A DNA stretch of 64,000 nucleotides from Azonexus hydrophilus (GCF_905120355.1 NZ_CAJHOB010000002.1:1-64000), one strand, 5' to 3'. Shown: positions 5,684-15,812, counted from the first letter of the stretch. The notes: generated from the letters alone by a model not told the origin. Program-made: numbers and translations.

Positions 5684-6633
5684 TCCCACGGCGGGGTGTC
5701 GGTGCCCGTTGTCACGGGGGCGGCTTCCTGCATTTCACCGCCCAGTGCTTCCGCCAGCTGCGGCAGGAAGCGGCTGAGTTCGCCGGTCATCAGGGCAAAA
5801 TCGGCGTCGAACTGCTCGTCGGCGTGTTCAGCGTTTTTCTCGGCTTCTTCCTTGAGGATATCGAGGAAGGCGAGGCGCTTGATTTCGAGTTTTTCGGTGA
5901 GGATGAAGGAAACCCGTTCGTCCCAGGTCAGCGCCAGGCGGGTGGGGAGCTTGCCGGCGGCGAGGTGGGCGCGGATCTGCTCGTCCATGCCGTCGCCGTC
6001 GAGCGGGTGGCGTACGTAGCGGACGGCGGCTTTTTCTTCGGCGACCGATTTCAGTTCGCAGTCGCGGTCGATGGTGAAGCCGGCGGGGGCACTGCCACCG
6101 GCCAGCCAGTCGGCCATGGCCGATTGGGGCGAGCGCTGGGTATGCAGCGGTTTGAGCGGAAATTCATCGAGACAGAAGCGCAGGTGTTCGATGACTTCCT
6201 CGGCCTTGGTTTGACTGCCGGCGTCGACGACGAACCAGCCGTGTTGCGGGTTGATCCAGACGTTGGTGCGGGTTTTTTTGGTGAAGGCTCGCGGCATCAA
6301 TTCTTCCGTGATGCGCTCACGCAACTCCTTGAACTGTTTGCGTCCCGGGGGGTAGCCCTGTTCGCTGGCGATCTGTTCGGCGCGTTCCTGGGCGGTTTCG
6401 TTGATGACCGATGCCGGCAGCAGGCGTTGTTCGGCGGTGAGGGCCAGCAGCCATTGGCCGTGGCTGCTATAGACCAGACCGGCATCCTGACGGGGGGGCG
6501 TCCAGCCGCGGGAGAGCGGCTGGTGGCTGGGGCAGGGCGCGAAAGCGCCGCGCGCCAGCTGGGCGTCCAGTGTCGCCAGGTCAATCGCCCAGGGCGTGGG
6601 CAGGCGGTAGATTTGCAGGTTTTTGAACCACAT
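5680..6633 (-). CDS. rdgC: Recombination-associated protein RdgC
   Basis: A 317-residue protein beginning with the family signature MWFKNLQIYRL. RdgC forms a ring-shaped dimer that binds DNA and restrains RecA loading; in Neisseria it influences pilin antigenic variation. Length is close to the usual 300 residues, with conserved blocks ARGAFAPCPSHQPLSRGW near the N-terminus and VSFILTEKLEIKRLAFLD in the C-terminal half. The gene starts 3 bp after the trmB stop and overlaps ychJ by 4 bp, so the three are probably co-transcribed and translationally coupled. Confidence 0.95.
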   Translation of the reverse strand: MWFKNLQIYRLPTPWAIDLATLDAQLARGAFAPCPSHQPLSRGWTPPRQDAGLVYSSHGQWLLALTAEQRLLPASVINETAQERAEQIASEQGYPPGRKQFKELRERITEELMPRAFTKKTRTNVWINPQHGWFVVDAGSQTKAEEVIEHLRFCLDEFPLKPLHTQRSPQSAMADWLAGGSAPAGFTIDRDCELKSVAEEKAAVRYVRHPLDGDGMDEQIRAHLAAGKLPTRLALTWDERVSFILTEKLEIKRLAFLDILKEEAEKNAEHADEQFDADFALMTGELSRFLPQLAEALGGEMQEAAPVTTGTDTPPWE

Positions 6634-6636
6634 GAT

Positions 6637-7431
6637 TCAGCGCTTTCTGAAAACGAGATCCCACACACCGTGGCCGAGGCGCAGCCCACGGTTTTCGAAT
6701 TTGGTCAGCGGCCGGTAGTCCGGGCGCGGGGCGAAGCCGGCGAGGCCGGCGGCGGAATCAGCTTCCAGCGCGGCGGCCAGTGCCGCGGGCGCGGGATTGG
6801 CGACGCTGTTGTCCAGGCTGGGCTCGCCGCCCAGCACTTCCAGCATCTGCAGCGCGTAGTTTTCCCAATCCGTGGCGCAGTGGATGTAGCCACCCGGCTT
6901 CAGGCGCGAGGCAAGCAGCGCGACGAAGGGCGGCTGGATCAGCCGGCGCTTCTTGTGCCGGGTTTTATGCCAGGGATCGGGGAAGAAGATGTGGATGCCG
7001 TCGAGCGAGGCTTCCGGCAGCATGTCGCGCACCACTTCCACGGCATCGTGGTTGCCGATGCGCAGGTTGGTGAGGTTCTTCTCGGCGATCAGCTTGCACA
7101 GCGCGCCGACGCCGGGGACATGGACTTCCAGCCCGAAGTAGTCGTTCTCCGGGTGGGCCTCGGCGATGCGCGCCGTGGTTTCGCCCATGCCGCAGCCGAT
7201 TTCGAGGATCTTCGGCGCATTACGGCCGAACACCGCCGTCAGGTCGATGTTTTCCGGCTGGTAGGCAATGCCGATCTTGGGCAGCATCGTCTCGTAGTAG
7301 CGCTGCTGCGCTTCCGACATGCGGCCGGCGCGGCGGACGAAGCTCTTGATGTGGCCGTGCCCGGTACGGCCGGCGGTGTATTCGCCTTCGTCGCCTTCGG
7401 CGGCGGGGTGGATCAGCAGGTCGTCGCTCAT
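6637..7431 (-). CDS. trmB: tRNA (guanine-N7)-methyltransferase
   Basis: A 264-residue Rossmann methyltransferase that makes m7G46 in tRNA variable loops using S-adenosylmethionine. The SAM motif [18 protein letters not shown] and the TrmB signature [16 protein letters not shown] are both present. It is slightly longer than the E. coli enzyme because of an N-terminal extension and an Ala-rich insert (about 210-230). The start codon overlaps the thiG stop by 4 bp (ATGA). Confidence 0.96.
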   Translation of the reverse strand: MSDDLLIHPAAEGDEGEYTAGRTGHGHIKSFVRRAGRMSEAQQRYYETMLPKIGIAYQPENIDLTAVFGRNAPKILEIGCGMGETTARIAEAHPENDYFGLEVHVPGVGALCKLIAEKNLTNLRIGNHDAVEVVRDMLPEASLDGIHIFFPDPWHKTRHKKRRLIQPPFVALLASRLKPGGYIHCATDWENYALQMLEVLGGEPSLDNSVANPAPAALAAALEADSAAGLAGFAPRPDYRPLTKFENRGLRLGHGVWDLVFRKR

Positions 7432-8210
7432 GAACCGATCAGTCCGGTGGTCGGCGACGAAGGGTCGGCCGAGTAGTATTTGCGGGCCATGCGGCCGGCC
7501 AGGAAAGCCTCGCGGCCGGCTTCGATGCCCTTCTTCATGGCGCTGGCCATCAGCACCGGGTCCTTGGCGTGGGCGATGGCGGTGTTCATCAGCACGCCGT
7601 CGCAGCCGAGTTCCATGGCGATGGTCGCGTCCGAGGCGGTGCCGACGCCGGCATCGACGATGATCGGCACCTTGGCGTTGTCGATGATCAGGCGCAGGTT
7701 CCAGGGATTGACGATGCCCATGCCGGAGCCGATCAGCGAGGCCAGCGGCATCACCGCGACGCAGCCGATCTCTTCAAGCATCTTGCACTGGATCGGATCG
7801 TCGGCGCAGTAGACCATGACCTGGAAACCTTCCTTGACCAGCGTTTCGGCGGCCTTCAGCGTTTCCGGCATGTTTGGGAAGAGGTTGGTCGGGTCGCCGA
7901 GCACTTCGAGCTTGCACAGCGGGTGGCCGTCGAGCAGCTCGCGCGCCAGGCGCAGTGTGCGCACGGCGTCGTCAGCCGTGTAGCAGCCGGCGGTATTGGG
8001 CAGGATGGTGAATTGCGACGGCGGTACGGCGTCGAGCAGGCTGGGCTGGCCGGCGTCCTGGCCGATGTTCACGCGGCGCACGGCAACGGTGACGATCTCG
8101 GCGCCGGAGGCGTCGATGGCGGCGCGGGTTTCAGCGAAATCCTTGTACTTGCCGGTGCCGACCAGCAGGCGGGAACGGTAGGTTTTGCCGGCGAGGGTGA
8201 GGGTATGCAT
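7428..8210 (-). CDS. thiG: Thiazole synthase
   Basis: A 260-residue TIM-barrel enzyme forming the thiazole ring of thiamin from deoxyxylulose phosphate, dehydroglycine and ThiS thiocarboxylate. The Schiff-base lysine is K100 in CKLEVLGDP; phosphate-binding motifs [10 protein letters not shown] and GVLMNTAIA are intact. The ATG at 8210 ([11 protein letters not shown]) is taken because an upstream in-frame start would add an unusual 16-residue leader. It pairs with thiS directly upstream; no other thi genes are in the window, so the pathway is split across the genome. Confidence 0.95.
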   Translation of the reverse strand: MHTLTLAGKTYRSRLLVGTGKYKDFAETRAAIDASGAEIVTVAVRRVNIGQDAGQPSLLDAVPPSQFTILPNTAGCYTADDAVRTLRLARELLDGHPLCKLEVLGDPTNLFPNMPETLKAAETLVKEGFQVMVYCADDPIQCKMLEEIGCVAVMPLASLIGSGMGIVNPWNLRLIIDNAKVPIIVDAGVGTASDATIAMELGCDGVLMNTAIAHAKDPVLMASAMKKGIEAGREAFLAGRMARKYYSADPSSPTTGLIGS

Positions 8211-8267
8211 GGGTGTCACAGGGGAAAGGTGAAAGGAGTGGTGCGGCGTTGCCAGCAACTACCGGCG

Positions 8268-8471
8268 TTAGCCACCGCCAACGGCAACGACGATTTCCAG
8301 AATGTCGCCGTCAGCCAGCGGTGTGCTGGCATGCTGGCTTTTGGGGACGATTTCGCCGTTGCGCTCGATGGCAATCCGTTTGCCGCTGTAGCCCAGGTGT
8401 GCGACGAGCTGTTCGACACTGAGCGGGGCCGTGAACGTGTGCGGAGCACCGTTGATATGCAGGTTAATCAT
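8268..8471 (-). CDS. thiS: Sulfur carrier protein ThiS
   Basis: A 67-residue ubiquitin-fold protein ending in the diagnostic Gly-Gly (VVAVGGG). The C-terminus is adenylated by ThiF and converted to a thiocarboxylate that donates sulfur to ThiG. The N-terminal MINLHINGAPH strand and the LVAHLG helix match the family. It lies 57 bp upstream of thiG and 9 bp after lipA, so it sits at the lipoate/thiamin junction of the operon; both pathways need sulfur transfer. Confidence 0.95.
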   Translation of the reverse strand: MINLHINGAPHTFTAPLSVEQLVAHLGYSGKRIAIERNGEIVPKSQHASTPLADGDILEIVVAVGGG

Positions 8472-8480
8472 GGCTCGATT

Positions 8481-9452
8481 TTACCCAATCGTGGTGGTGC
8501 TGCCGTCGGCGACGCCAGCAGCATGCGCCTGCTGGTCCGCCCAGTAACTGGAACGGACCATTGGTGCACAGGCGGCGCCGGTGAACCCGAGCTGGCCGGC
8601 TTCGGTTTCGTACATTTTGAAAATATCGGGCGATACGTAGCGGCTGACTGGCAGGTGGTGACCGGAAGGGGCAAGGTACTGGCCGATGGTGAGCATGTCG
8701 ACGTCGTGGGCACGTAAATCGCGCATGACTTCGAGGATTTCCTCATCGGTTTCGCCCAGGCCGACCATCAGCCCGGATTTGGTGGTGGTTTGCGGGTAGC
8801 GGGCCTTGAAGCGTTTGAGGAATTCCAGCGAATGGGCGTAATCGGCGCCGGGGCGGGCCTGCTTGTAGAGGCGGGGCACGGTTTCCATGTTGTGGTTGAG
8901 GACGTCAGGCAGGGCCTGACCGAGCACCTCCAGGGCGATATCCATGCGGCCACGAAAATCCGGAACCAGAGTTTCGATGCGGGTGCTAGGTGAGCGCTCA
9001 CGTACGGCGCGGACCACGTCCACAAAGTGCTGGGCGCCCCCGTCGCGCAGGTCGTCGCGATCCACGCTGGTGATGACGACATAGCTTAATTTCAAGGCTG
9101 CCACGGAATCGGCGAGCTGCTGCGGTTCGTGCGGATCGGGCGGCAGTGGCTGGCCGTGACCGACATCGCAGAAGGGGCAGCGGCGGGTACAGATGTCGCC
9201 GAGGATCATGAAGGTGGCGGTGCCGCGCCCGAAGCATTCGCCGATGTTGGGGCAGGCAGCTTCTTCGCAGACGGTATGCAGCTTCTTCTCGCGCAGCATG
9301 GTTTTGATTTCGCCGAAACGGCCGGCGCTGTTGCCGGCCTTGACGCGAATCCAGTCGGGTTTCTTCAGCGGCGTATCGACCGGCACGATCTTGATCGGGA
9401 TGCGTGCGGTTTTCAGTTCGCCTTTTTGCTTGATGCCTTTTGCCTCAGCCAT
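8481..9452 (-). CDS. lipA: Lipoyl synthase
   Basis: A 323-residue radical-SAM enzyme that inserts two sulfurs into octanoyl groups on lipoyl domains. Both clusters are visible: the auxiliary cluster cysteines C62, C67 and C73 ([12 protein letters not shown]) and the radical-SAM motif C88-x3-C92-x2-C95 (CTRRCPFC). The C-terminal RSSYWAD supplies the serine ligand of the auxiliary cluster. The gene overlaps lipB by 8 bp, as expected for coupled octanoyl transfer and sulfur insertion. Confidence 0.97.
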   Translation of the reverse strand: MAEAKGIKQKGELKTARIPIKIVPVDTPLKKPDWIRVKAGNSAGRFGEIKTMLREKKLHTVCEEAACPNIGECFGRGTATFMILGDICTRRCPFCDVGHGQPLPPDPHEPQQLADSVAALKLSYVVITSVDRDDLRDGGAQHFVDVVRAVRERSPSTRIETLVPDFRGRMDIALEVLGQALPDVLNHNMETVPRLYKQARPGADYAHSLEFLKRFKARYPQTTTKSGLMVGLGETDEEILEVMRDLRAHDVDMLTIGQYLAPSGHHLPVSRYVSPDIFKMYETEAGQLGFTGAACAPMVRSSYWADQQAHAAGVADGSTTTIG

Positions 9453-10110
9453 GGTGTGTATCGTCAGTCGGTTGCAGTTGCAGGAGAAGATGCCGGGTGA
9501 GTTCGTCGGCGGCGGTATCCGGCGTCAGCGCCAGTCCCAGATCATGCGTCTGGGTGACGGCCAGCCCGGGGTAGCCGCAGGGGTTGATGGCGGCAAACGG
9601 GGAAAGATCCATCTGCACGTTGAGTGCCACGCCGTGGTAGCTGCAGCCACGGCGGATGCGCAGGCCGAGGGCGGCGATCTTGGCGCCGGCGACATAGACG
9701 CCGGGCGCATTGGCGTGGCGTGCGGCACTCACGCCATGCGCGGCGAGCAGGTCGATGACGGCCTGTTCGATGTGGTGGACCAGTTCCCGCACCTTGAGCT
9801 GGCGGCGGTTGAGATCGAGCAGGAGGTAGATGACGACTTGGCCGGGGCCGTGGTAGGTGACCTGGCCGCCGCGGTCGATCTGCACCAGCGGGATACCGAT
9901 ATCGCGCAGCAGGTGCTCCGGCTTTCCGGCCTGGCCCAGGGTGAATACCGGGGGGTGTTCGACGATCCACAGTTCATCGGCGGTTTCCGCTGTGCGTGTG
10001 GCCGTGAATTCCTGCATTGCGGCGAAAGTGGGTGCGTACTCCACGCACCCGAGCCGCCGCACCCGCAGGCAGGGAGCCTGCGGGGAGCAGAGGGGCTGGG
10101 CGGAGGGCAT
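9445..10110 (-). CDS. lipB: Octanoyltransferase LipB
   Basis: A 221-residue enzyme moving octanoate from acyl carrier protein to lipoyl domains. The catalytic cysteine is in NPCGYPGL and the catalytic lysine in [10 protein letters not shown]; the [12 protein letters not shown] loop is intact. ATG at 10110 is used; GTG two codons upstream (10116), immediately after the ybeD stop, is an alternative. It feeds LipA, encoded by the next, overlapping gene. Confidence 0.96.
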   Translation of the reverse strand: MPSAQPLCSPQAPCLRVRRLGCVEYAPTFAAMQEFTATRTAETADELWIVEHPPVFTLGQAGKPEHLLRDIGIPLVQIDRGGQVTYHGPGQVVIYLLLDLNRRQLKVRELVHHIEQAVIDLLAAHGVSAARHANAPGVYVAGAKIAALGLRIRRGCSYHGVALNVQMDLSPFAAINPCGYPGLAVTQTHDLGLALTPDTAADELTRHLLLQLQPTDDTHHG

Positions 10111-10117
10111 GCTCACT

Positions 10118-10408
10118 TCAGAGCACGACCTTGATCAGGGGGTGACTGGTCAGTTCCATGTAGAGCGCATCCAACTGTGGCTTGGAAGTCGCCCGCACGG
10201 TGCAGGTCAGGCTGAGGTAGTTGCCGCTGCTGCTGCTGCGCATTTCCATGCGGGCGCCGTCGAAATCCGGGGCATGGCGGGTGACGATGGTGAGCACGGT
10301 CTGTGCCAGCTCATCCACGGCATGGCCCATGATCTTGAGCGGAAAGTCGCAGGGGAATTCAAGCAGGGTGTCGCTGTCAGCGGCGGGAATGGGGGGGGAT
10401 TTCGACAT
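10118..10408 (-). CDS. ybeD: YbeD/DUF493 family protein
   Basis: A 96-residue protein with the DUF493 core: [14 protein letters not shown] near the N-terminus and [20 protein letters not shown], then a C-terminal HPLIKVVL. The fold resembles an ACT-type regulatory domain, which suggests ligand sensing, but no function is proven. In many proteobacteria it lies between dacA and lipB, exactly as here, spaced 6 bp after dacA and 7 bp before the lipB ATG. Confidence 0.92.
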   Translation of the reverse strand: MSKSPPIPAADSDTLLEFPCDFPLKIMGHAVDELAQTVLTIVTRHAPDFDGARMEMRSSSSGNYLSLTCTVRATSKPQLDALYMELTSHPLIKVVL

Positions 10409-10414
10409 TTGGAA

Positions 10415-11551
10415 TTACTTGAACCAGAGTTTGACGGTATCCACGGCGCGGCCAAAGGCACCCGCCAGTGGCACATCCGCCTGGGAGCTGACCGGATATT
10501 CGCCATAGGGCTGGCCGGCGAGCGTGAGTTTGAGGCTGCCGACGATCTGCCCTTTCTTGACCGGCGCCATCAGGCGGGCAGGGGCAATGTATTCAGCCTT
10601 GAGTTGGTCGCCCATGCCTTTGGGGACGGCAATGGTGAAAGCTTGGTCGAACCCGGCCGCAACCTGATTCTTGCTGCCTTTCCAGACCCGCGGCGTGCCC
10701 ACGGGGCGGCCTTGCGGATAAAGGTTGACGGCGTCGTAAGCGATGTAGCCCCAGTTCAGCAGTTTGGCGGACTCGGTGGCGCGCGCTTTGTCGGAACTGG
10801 TGCCAAGCACGACCGCCAGCAGGCGGCGCTGCTCGCGCAGGGCGGAGGAGATCAGGCAGTAACCGGCCGCATCGGTATGGCCGGTCTTGACACCATCCAC
10901 GGTCGGGTCGGTCCACAGCAGGCGATTGCGGTTGGGCTGGCTGATGTTGGCGTAGCGAAATTCCTTCAGCGAATAGTATTTCTGGTATTCGGTGGGGAAG
11001 TCGCGGATCAGGGCCGTGGCCAGGGTGGCGAGATCGCGGGCGGTGGTGACGTGCTGCGGGTCGGGCAGGCCGGTGGAATTGCGGAAGTGGGTGTTCTTCA
11101 TGCCCAGGCGTTTGGCTTCGCGGTTCATCATTTGCGCGAAGTTTTCCTCGCTGCCGGCAATGCCTTCCGCCAGCACCACGCAGGCGTCATTGCCGGATTG
11201 CACGATCATGCCCTTGAGCAGGTCATCGACGGCGACTTGCGTATCGACTTTGACGAACATTTTCGAGCCGCCGGTGCGCCAGGCTTTTTCCGAGACCGGA
11301 AGAGTTTGCGTCAGCTTGAGCTTGTTGTCGCGCAGGGCAGCGAAGCTCAGGTAGGCGGTCATCAGCTTGGTCAGTGAGGCAGGCTCCAGTCGCTGGTCGG
11401 CTTTTTCCGCAGCCAGGGTTTGTCCGGAGGAAACTTCAATCAGCAGCCAGGCGTTGGCGGCCAGGCTGGGCGGAACTGGGGCGACATTGGCACTGGCGAA
11501 AGTGGGCAGGAGGAGGCAGAGCGCCAGGGCGAGGATTCTGTGTAATGACAT
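10415..11551 (-). CDS. dacA: D-alanyl-D-alanine carboxypeptidase (PBP5/6 type)
   Basis: A 378-residue periplasmic penicillin-binding protein that trims the terminal D-Ala from peptidoglycan pentapeptides. A signal peptide ends near ALA-type residues at about 21 (TFASA). Active-site motifs are S59-LT-K62, S119-G-N121 and K222-T-G224. The C-terminal amphipathic helix (AVDTVKLWFK) is the usual membrane anchor of this class. It is the first gene of the nine-gene operon; a TATAAT box lies at 11584-11589 on the minus strand, just beyond the nhaR stop. Confidence 0.95.
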   Translation of the reverse strand: MSLHRILALALCLLLPTFASANVAPVPPSLAANAWLLIEVSSGQTLAAEKADQRLEPASLTKLMTAYLSFAALRDNKLKLTQTLPVSEKAWRTGGSKMFVKVDTQVAVDDLLKGMIVQSGNDACVVLAEGIAGSEENFAQMMNREAKRLGMKNTHFRNSTGLPDPQHVTTARDLATLATALIRDFPTEYQKYYSLKEFRYANISQPNRNRLLWTDPTVDGVKTGHTDAAGYCLISSALREQRRLLAVVLGTSSDKARATESAKLLNWGYIAYDAVNLYPQGRPVGTPRVWKGSKNQVAAGFDQAFTIAVPKGMGDQLKAEYIAPARLMAPVKKGQIVGSLKLTLAGQPYGEYPVSSQADVPLAGAFGRAVDTVKLWFK

Positions 11552-11583
11552 TGTGGAGTGATGCGGAGGCTGAAAAGCGGCAG

Positions 11584-11589
11584 ATTATA
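11584..11589 (-). promoter_or_regulatory. Possible -10 element for dacA operon
   Basis: TATAAT on the minus strand, 33 bp from the dacA ATG and next to a small GC hairpin (AGCCCC...GGGGCT) over the nhaR stop codon. No good -35 match is found at 16-18 bp, so the assignment is tentative. Confidence 0.4.
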
Positions 11590-11596
11590 GCCCCGC

Positions 11597-12496
11597 TCAT
11601 GGTGGGGGCTGGGTAACGCTTTGCGACACCGTGCGGCAGAGCGCCTCGATGGCCGGGTGGCGGATCTTGCGTTCGGTGGAGATGGCATGGATCTGTTCTG
11701 CCACCCCGGTCATGTCTCCCAGCAGCTGGGCATCGTATTCGCTAGCCAGTTGTTCGCTCAGCACCAGCGGCGCCGGGAAGATGCCCAGGCCGCCGCGGCC
11801 GAAGGTGGTGAGCAGGGCGCTGTCCTGAAATTCACCGACGATGCGTGGCAGTAGTCCGTGTTCGTCGAACCAGCGGTCGATCCGTACCCGTAGCGCGTTG
11901 TGGCGGGTTGGCAGGAGCAGCGGTGCGCCGTTCAGGCTGGCGGGGAATCCTGTCTGCCGGTCAATCAGCTTGGGGGAGGCAAACAGCCCGGTGGAAAACT
12001 CGCCCAGGTGGGTGCTGAAGACCTTGAGATTGCCGGTGGCCGGTGCGGCACGGTCGGTCAGGACGAGATCGAGTCGGTGCAGGGCGAGGTCGGCAAGCAG
12101 ATTATCGAAGCTGCCTTCCAGGCAGATCAGCCGCAATTCGCCAGGCAGCGCCGTGACCTGGGTCAGCAGGCGGTAGGCCAGCAGCTTCGGGATACTGTCC
12201 GAAATGCCGACGCGCAGACGCAGGATCTGGCCGTTGTCGTCCTGGGCGATGGCTTCTTCCAGCTGCTCGCCGAGTTGGAAAATCTGGTCGGCGAAGCGTA
12301 ACGCTATGCGCCCGGTTTCGCTCAGGGCCAGCCGTCGCCCCTGAGTGACGAACAGGGCTTTGCCGAAGTGGCGTTCCAGCAGGCTCAGTTGGCCGCTGAT
12401 GGTCTGGACGGCGACGCCCAGACGCTCTGCGGCACGCGTGATGCTGCCTTCCTTGGCGACGACCCAGAAATAGTGCAGGTGCTTGTAATTGAGCAT
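11597..12496 (-). CDS. nhaR: LysR-family regulator, NhaR-like
   Basis: A 299-residue LysR-type regulator. The N-terminal winged helix-turn-helix (residues 3-60: [20 protein letters not shown] onward) has the HYFW and [11 protein letters not shown] features typical of NhaR, the activator of Na+/H+ antiporter genes; the effector domain spans about 90-290. ATG at 12496 is chosen since upstream in-frame starts add a non-homologous leader. No antiporter gene is adjacent: the neighbours are htpX (divergent) and dacA, so the target is uncertain and the name rests on sequence resemblance. Confidence 0.82.
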   Translation of the reverse strand: MLNYKHLHYFWVVAKEGSITRAAERLGVAVQTISGQLSLLERHFGKALFVTQGRRLALSETGRIALRFADQIFQLGEQLEEAIAQDDNGQILRLRVGISDSIPKLLAYRLLTQVTALPGELRLICLEGSFDNLLADLALHRLDLVLTDRAAPATGNLKVFSTHLGEFSTGLFASPKLIDRQTGFPASLNGAPLLLPTRHNALRVRIDRWFDEHGLLPRIVGEFQDSALLTTFGRGGLGIFPAPLVLSEQLASEYDAQLLGDMTGVAEQIHAISTERKIRHPAIEALCRTVSQSVTQPPP

Positions 12497-12622
12497 GGCG
12501 GGAGGGGCTTTAGCGGGAAAAGTTGCTTCGAAAAAATCAGAAACTTTTTCCATTCTGCTCCGTTTTTTTCTGGAATCCAATTGCGGTACCATCGCAACGT
12601 TTTTTCACCGACGGAGTTCGTT

Positions 12623-13492
12623 ATGAAACGCATTGTGCTTTTTCTGGTGACCAACCTGGCGGTCATGCTCGTGCTCAGCGTGGTGACCAGCCTGCTTGGT
12701 GTTAATCGCTTCCTGACTGCCAATGGCCTGGATCTCGGGTCGTTGCTGGCGTTTGCTGCCGTGATCGGTTTCGGCGGTTCCTTCATTTCGCTGCTGATCT
12801 CGAAGCCGATGGCGAAATGGAGTACGGGCGCCCGGGTCATTACCCAGCCCTCTTCGTCAACCGAAGTCTGGCTGATCGACAGTGTCGCCAAACTGGCGGA
12901 TCGTGCCGGTCTGCCGATGCCGGAAGTGGCGATTTATGAAGGCGAACCGAACGCTTTCGCCACCGGCGCCAGCAAGAGCAGTTCGCTGGTGGCGGTATCG
13001 ACCGGCCTGCTGCAGAACATGACCCGCGAAGAGGCCGAAGCGGTGCTGGCGCACGAAGTGGCACACATCGCCAACGGCGACATGGTGACCCTGACCCTGA
13101 TCCAGGGGGTGGTCAACACCTTCGTCATCTTCATTTCCCGCGTCATCGGTTACCTGGTCGATTCCTTCCTGCGTCGCAACGACAGCGAAAGCAGTGGCCC
13201 CGGTATCGGCTACATGGTGACCAGCATGATCTGCGAAGTGGTATTCGGCATTCTGGCCAGCATCATCGTCGCCTGGTTCTCCCGGCAGCGTGAATTCCGC
13301 GCCGATGCCGGCGCAGCGAGCCTGATGGGGTCGGCGGTGCCGATGCAGAATGCCTTGCGTCGTCTGGGCAATCTGCATACTGAACCGTTGCCCAAAAATA
13401 TGGCAGCCTCCGGTATTGCTGGCGGGATTGGTAGCTTGTTTGCGACTCACCCGCCGCTGGAAGCGCGTATTGCGGCATTGTCGGCACGCTGA
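12623..13492 (+). CDS. htpX: Membrane zinc protease HtpX
   Basis: A 289-residue inner-membrane metalloprotease for quality control of misfolded membrane proteins, acting alongside FtsH. There are two N-terminal spans (about 4-26 and 38-58), the zinc motif HEVAH at 144-148, two further hydrophobic segments (about 157-180 and 195-215) and the third ligand region [11 protein letters not shown]. It begins [15 protein letters not shown], as in orthologues. It is divergent from nhaR across 126 bp; a bidirectional terminator follows at 13503-13533. Confidence 0.96.
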   Translation: MKRIVLFLVTNLAVMLVLSVVTSLLGVNRFLTANGLDLGSLLAFAAVIGFGGSFISLLISKPMAKWSTGARVITQPSSSTEVWLIDSVAKLADRAGLPMPEVAIYEGEPNAFATGASKSSSLVAVSTGLLQNMTREEAEAVLAHEVAHIANGDMVTLTLIQGVVNTFVIFISRVIGYLVDSFLRRNDSESSGPGIGYMVTSMICEVVFGILASIIVAWFSRQREFRADAGAASLMGSAVPMQNALRRLGNLHTEPLPKNMAASGIAGGIGSLFATHPPLEARIAALSAR

Positions 13493-13502
13493 GCGCCGGC
13501 AG

Positions 13503-13533
13503 AAAAAAACGGGGAGGCTGCGGCCTCCCCGTT
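13503..13533. terminator. Shared terminator between htpX and the convergent gene
   Basis: A perfect GC stem (AACGGGGAGGC / GCCTCCCCGTT, loop TGCG) at 13508-13533 is preceded by an A-run at 13503-13509, which becomes a T-run on the minus strand. It is a strong intrinsic terminator for the minus-strand gene and a weaker one for htpX. Confidence 0.8.
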
Positions 13534-13553
13534 GCGTTAACCGGCGGCGCCAC

Positions 13554-14330
13554 TCAATATTCGATGGCGTGCAAGGCCTGTTCAAGCAGGTCGAGTTGGG
13601 CGCTGATGGCGTCGGCGGCACGGTCCAGGTCGGCTTCGCTAGCGTCGTACAACTGCAGGGCGAGGTGGTGCACCGTGCGCCCCAGGTGATAGATGCCCCA
13701 CATTTCGATCTGCTCGGCGTGCTGGATCAGCGCTTCGCATTCTTCGGCAATGCCGTAAATGTCGATGGGCAGGGTTTCCAGGGATTCGCGCATGTGGGCG
13801 AGGCGCTCCTCCGCATCTTCCACGAATAGCCGGTCGAGTACGTCGGAGCGTTCGCCGGGTTTGCCGGAAGGGCGCAAGGCGGTTTCCAGACGATCCCGGA
13901 AATGGCGCAGGCGCTCATTCAGATGCGGGTGTTCCAGGCCTTGTGGCAGGTGCTTGTCGGATGTGTCCAGCATGACGTCGCACAGGGCGTGCAGCGCGGC
14001 CTGCAAGCGGTTGCCAGGGGTTTTGTGCTCGAGATGGTCGGCGGTGCTGGCCAGGCTTTCAGCAAGGCCCAGACAGTCGGCATCGGCGCTTTCGAGTGCA
14101 ATGCTCATGATCAGCATGGCGCTGCGGCGGAAGCGGGCAGGATCGTTGCTGCCGTGCTGGCGCCAGGTGTCGGCAAACTCTGCCCAGGCCGATTGCCAGC
14201 GCTTGTTGAGCTCCGGCGGAAAGCGCGCTGTCGGGGTCTGGCTGATCCAGGGCAGTATGGCTGCCGTGGCATCCAGCATCGGGTTGAGGGCGGCGCGCGT
14301 GCTGGCAAGGTCGTCGTCGGTCGTATCCAC
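13554..14330 (-). CDS. Uncharacterised helical protein
   Basis: A 258-residue, almost wholly helical soluble protein, acidic and rich in Leu, Ala and His, with no signal peptide. I do not recognise the family. The C-terminal third (AEERLAHMRESLETLP, then regularly spaced leucines to the end) could form a helical bundle or HPt-like domain, but no HxxKG phosphotransfer motif is present. GTG at 14330 is preferred because GAGGAAG lies six bases upstream; a GTG at 14375 in the same frame would add 15 residues. It is convergent with htpX and downstream of the VOC gene. Confidence 0.65.
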   Translation of the reverse strand: MDTTDDDLASTRAALNPMLDATAAILPWISQTPTARFPPELNKRWQSAWAEFADTWRQHGSNDPARFRRSAMLIMSIALESADADCLGLAESLASTADHLEHKTPGNRLQAALHALCDVMLDTSDKHLPQGLEHPHLNERLRHFRDRLETALRPSGKPGERSDVLDRLFVEDAEERLAHMRESLETLPIDIYGIAEECEALIQHAEQIEMWGIYHLGRTVHHLALQLYDASEADLDRAADAISAQLDLLEQALHAIEY

Positions 14331-14412
14331 AGGTTGCTTCCTCAATTGCGGCAACGCATGGCGTGCCCACGGCACGCGCGCTTTCTCCGATGTATGTTCA
14401 GGTGCGGCTGTG

Positions 14413-14886
14413 TCAGCCGGCCAGTTTGGCGAAAGCGTCCACCACTTCCGATGGGGCCTGTACCAGTTCGATCAGCACCCCTTCGCCGCCGATCGGAAAT
14501 TCGTCGTTGCCTTTCGGGTGCAGGAAACAGATGTCGAAACCCGCTGCGCCCTTGCGGATGCCGCCGGGAGCGAAACGCACACCGTTGGCGGACAGCCACT
14601 CCACGGCCTTGGGCAGATCGTCGATCCACAGCCCGACGTGGTTGAGCGGCGTGGCGTGAACGGCGGGTTTCTTCTCCGGGTCGATCGGTTGCATCAGGTC
14701 GACTTCCACCTTGAACGGTCCCTTGCCCATGGCGCAGATGTCTTCATCCACGTTCTCGCGCTCGGACTGAAAAGTCCCCGTGACTTCCAGCCCCAGTTTT
14801 TCCACCCACAGGGTCTTGAGTTTTTCCTTGGACGGACCGCCAATGGCGATTTGCTGGATGCCGAGGACTTTGAACGGACGGGTCAT
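14413..14886 (-). CDS. VOC-superfamily (glyoxalase-like) protein
   Basis: A 157-residue protein with the paired beta-alpha-beta-beta-beta layout of the vicinal oxygen chelate fold: [20 protein letters not shown] in the first half, [20 protein letters not shown] and [12 protein letters not shown] in the second. Probable metal ligands are H in LNHVGLW and E in LIELV. Candidates are lactoylglutathione lyase or methylmalonyl-CoA epimerase relatives; the substrate cannot be fixed from sequence. It lies downstream of lgt on the same strand and has its own promoter-like sequence at 14921-14948. Confidence 0.8.
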   Translation of the reverse strand: MTRPFKVLGIQQIAIGGPSKEKLKTLWVEKLGLEVTGTFQSERENVDEDICAMGKGPFKVEVDLMQPIDPEKKPAVHATPLNHVGLWIDDLPKAVEWLSANGVRFAPGGIRKGAAGFDICFLHPKGNDEFPIGGEGVLIELVQAPSEVVDAFAKLAG

Positions 14887-14920
14887 GTGTTTCTCCAGAA
14901 ACGAGGTTGAATGGTCGGGG

Positions 14921-14948
14921 ATTATAGGGATTTCTTCCGGTAGGCCAA
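14921..14948 (-). promoter_or_regulatory. Possible promoter of the VOC gene
   Basis: On the minus strand TTGGCC (14943-14948), a 16-bp spacer and TATAAT (14921-14926), overlapping the lgt stop codon and 35 bp before the VOC ATG. The -10 is perfect, the -35 partial. Confidence 0.45.
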
Positions 14949-15713
14949 GGCGAGCAGGGCGACACCCGCCAGTAGCATCGGTAGCGACAGCCATTGCCCC
15001 ATGCTGATGCTGTAGGAGTGGCCGAAAATGCCGGCATCCGGTTCGCGGAAGAATTCGGTAATGAAGCGGCAGCTGCCGTAGCCGATCAGGAACAGGCCGG
15101 AGATAGCGCCCCGCGGGCGCGCTCGGGCGCTCCACCACCACAGCAGGATGAAGAGCGCGATGCCTTCCAGGCCGACGTGATAAAGCTGCGAAGGATGGCG
15201 CGGTTCCAAGCTGCCGGATTGCGGAAACACCATGGCCCAGGGCAGGGCAGGATCGGCGATGCGCCCCCAGAGTTCGCCATTGATGAAATTGCCGATACGA
15301 CCGGCGGCCAGGCCGAGCGGCACCAAGGGGGCGATGAAATCGGTGAGGGTCAGCCAGTTGCAGCCGCTCTTGCGGGCCCACAGGGCCATTGCGATCAGAA
15401 CACCGAGAAAGCCGCCGTGGAAACTCATGCCGCCTTTCCAGACAGCAAGGATTTCCAGTGGATGGGCAAGATAGTAGGTCGGTTCGTAAAACAGCACCTG
15501 TCCCAGGCGACCACCGAGGATCACGCCAAGTACGCCGTAAAACAGCAGATCGTCGAGTTGTTCCGCGCTGACCGGGGCCAGGTGTTGGCGAATACGGAGC
15601 CGGCCGAGGGCGATGAACTGGCTGAAAGCGACCAGGTACATCAGGCCATACCAGTGCACGGAGAGTGGGCCGAGGGAAAACGCAACGGGATCGAACTGCG
15701 GGTGGAGCAGCAT
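14922..15713 (-). CDS. lgt: Prolipoprotein diacylglyceryl transferase
   Basis: A 263-residue polytopic inner-membrane enzyme that transfers diacylglycerol from phosphatidylglycerol to the lipobox cysteine, the first step of lipoprotein maturation. Family signatures are present: HWYGLMYL near the N-terminus, SFHGGFLGV, and [14 protein letters not shown] (the Lgt PROSITE-type motif). About seven hydrophobic segments. ATG at 15713 begins [12 protein letters not shown], as in other proteobacteria; a longer in-frame extension upstream is antisense to ilvD and is not used. Divergent from ilvD across 99 bp. Confidence 0.96.
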   Translation of the reverse strand: MLLHPQFDPVAFSLGPLSVHWYGLMYLVAFSQFIALGRLRIRQHLAPVSAEQLDDLLFYGVLGVILGGRLGQVLFYEPTYYLAHPLEILAVWKGGMSFHGGFLGVLIAMALWARKSGCNWLTLTDFIAPLVPLGLAAGRIGNFINGELWGRIADPALPWAMVFPQSGSLEPRHPSQLYHVGLEGIALFILLWWWSARARPRGAISGLFLIGYGSCRFITEFFREPDAGIFGHSYSISMGQWLSLPMLLAGVALLALAYRKKSL

Positions 15714-15812
15714 GGTCGAAGGGCTTTGGGCTAGAATCGCCCGATTATATCGACCCGGCCCGGATCGTTTCTGGTTTCCGGGCTTTTCTCGCCGCTCATC
15801 CGGAGATCCAGC

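Noticed and set aside
6780-8717. Plus-strand frames opposite trmB, thiG and lipA
   Set aside because: Antisense shadows of conserved genes with low-complexity composition.
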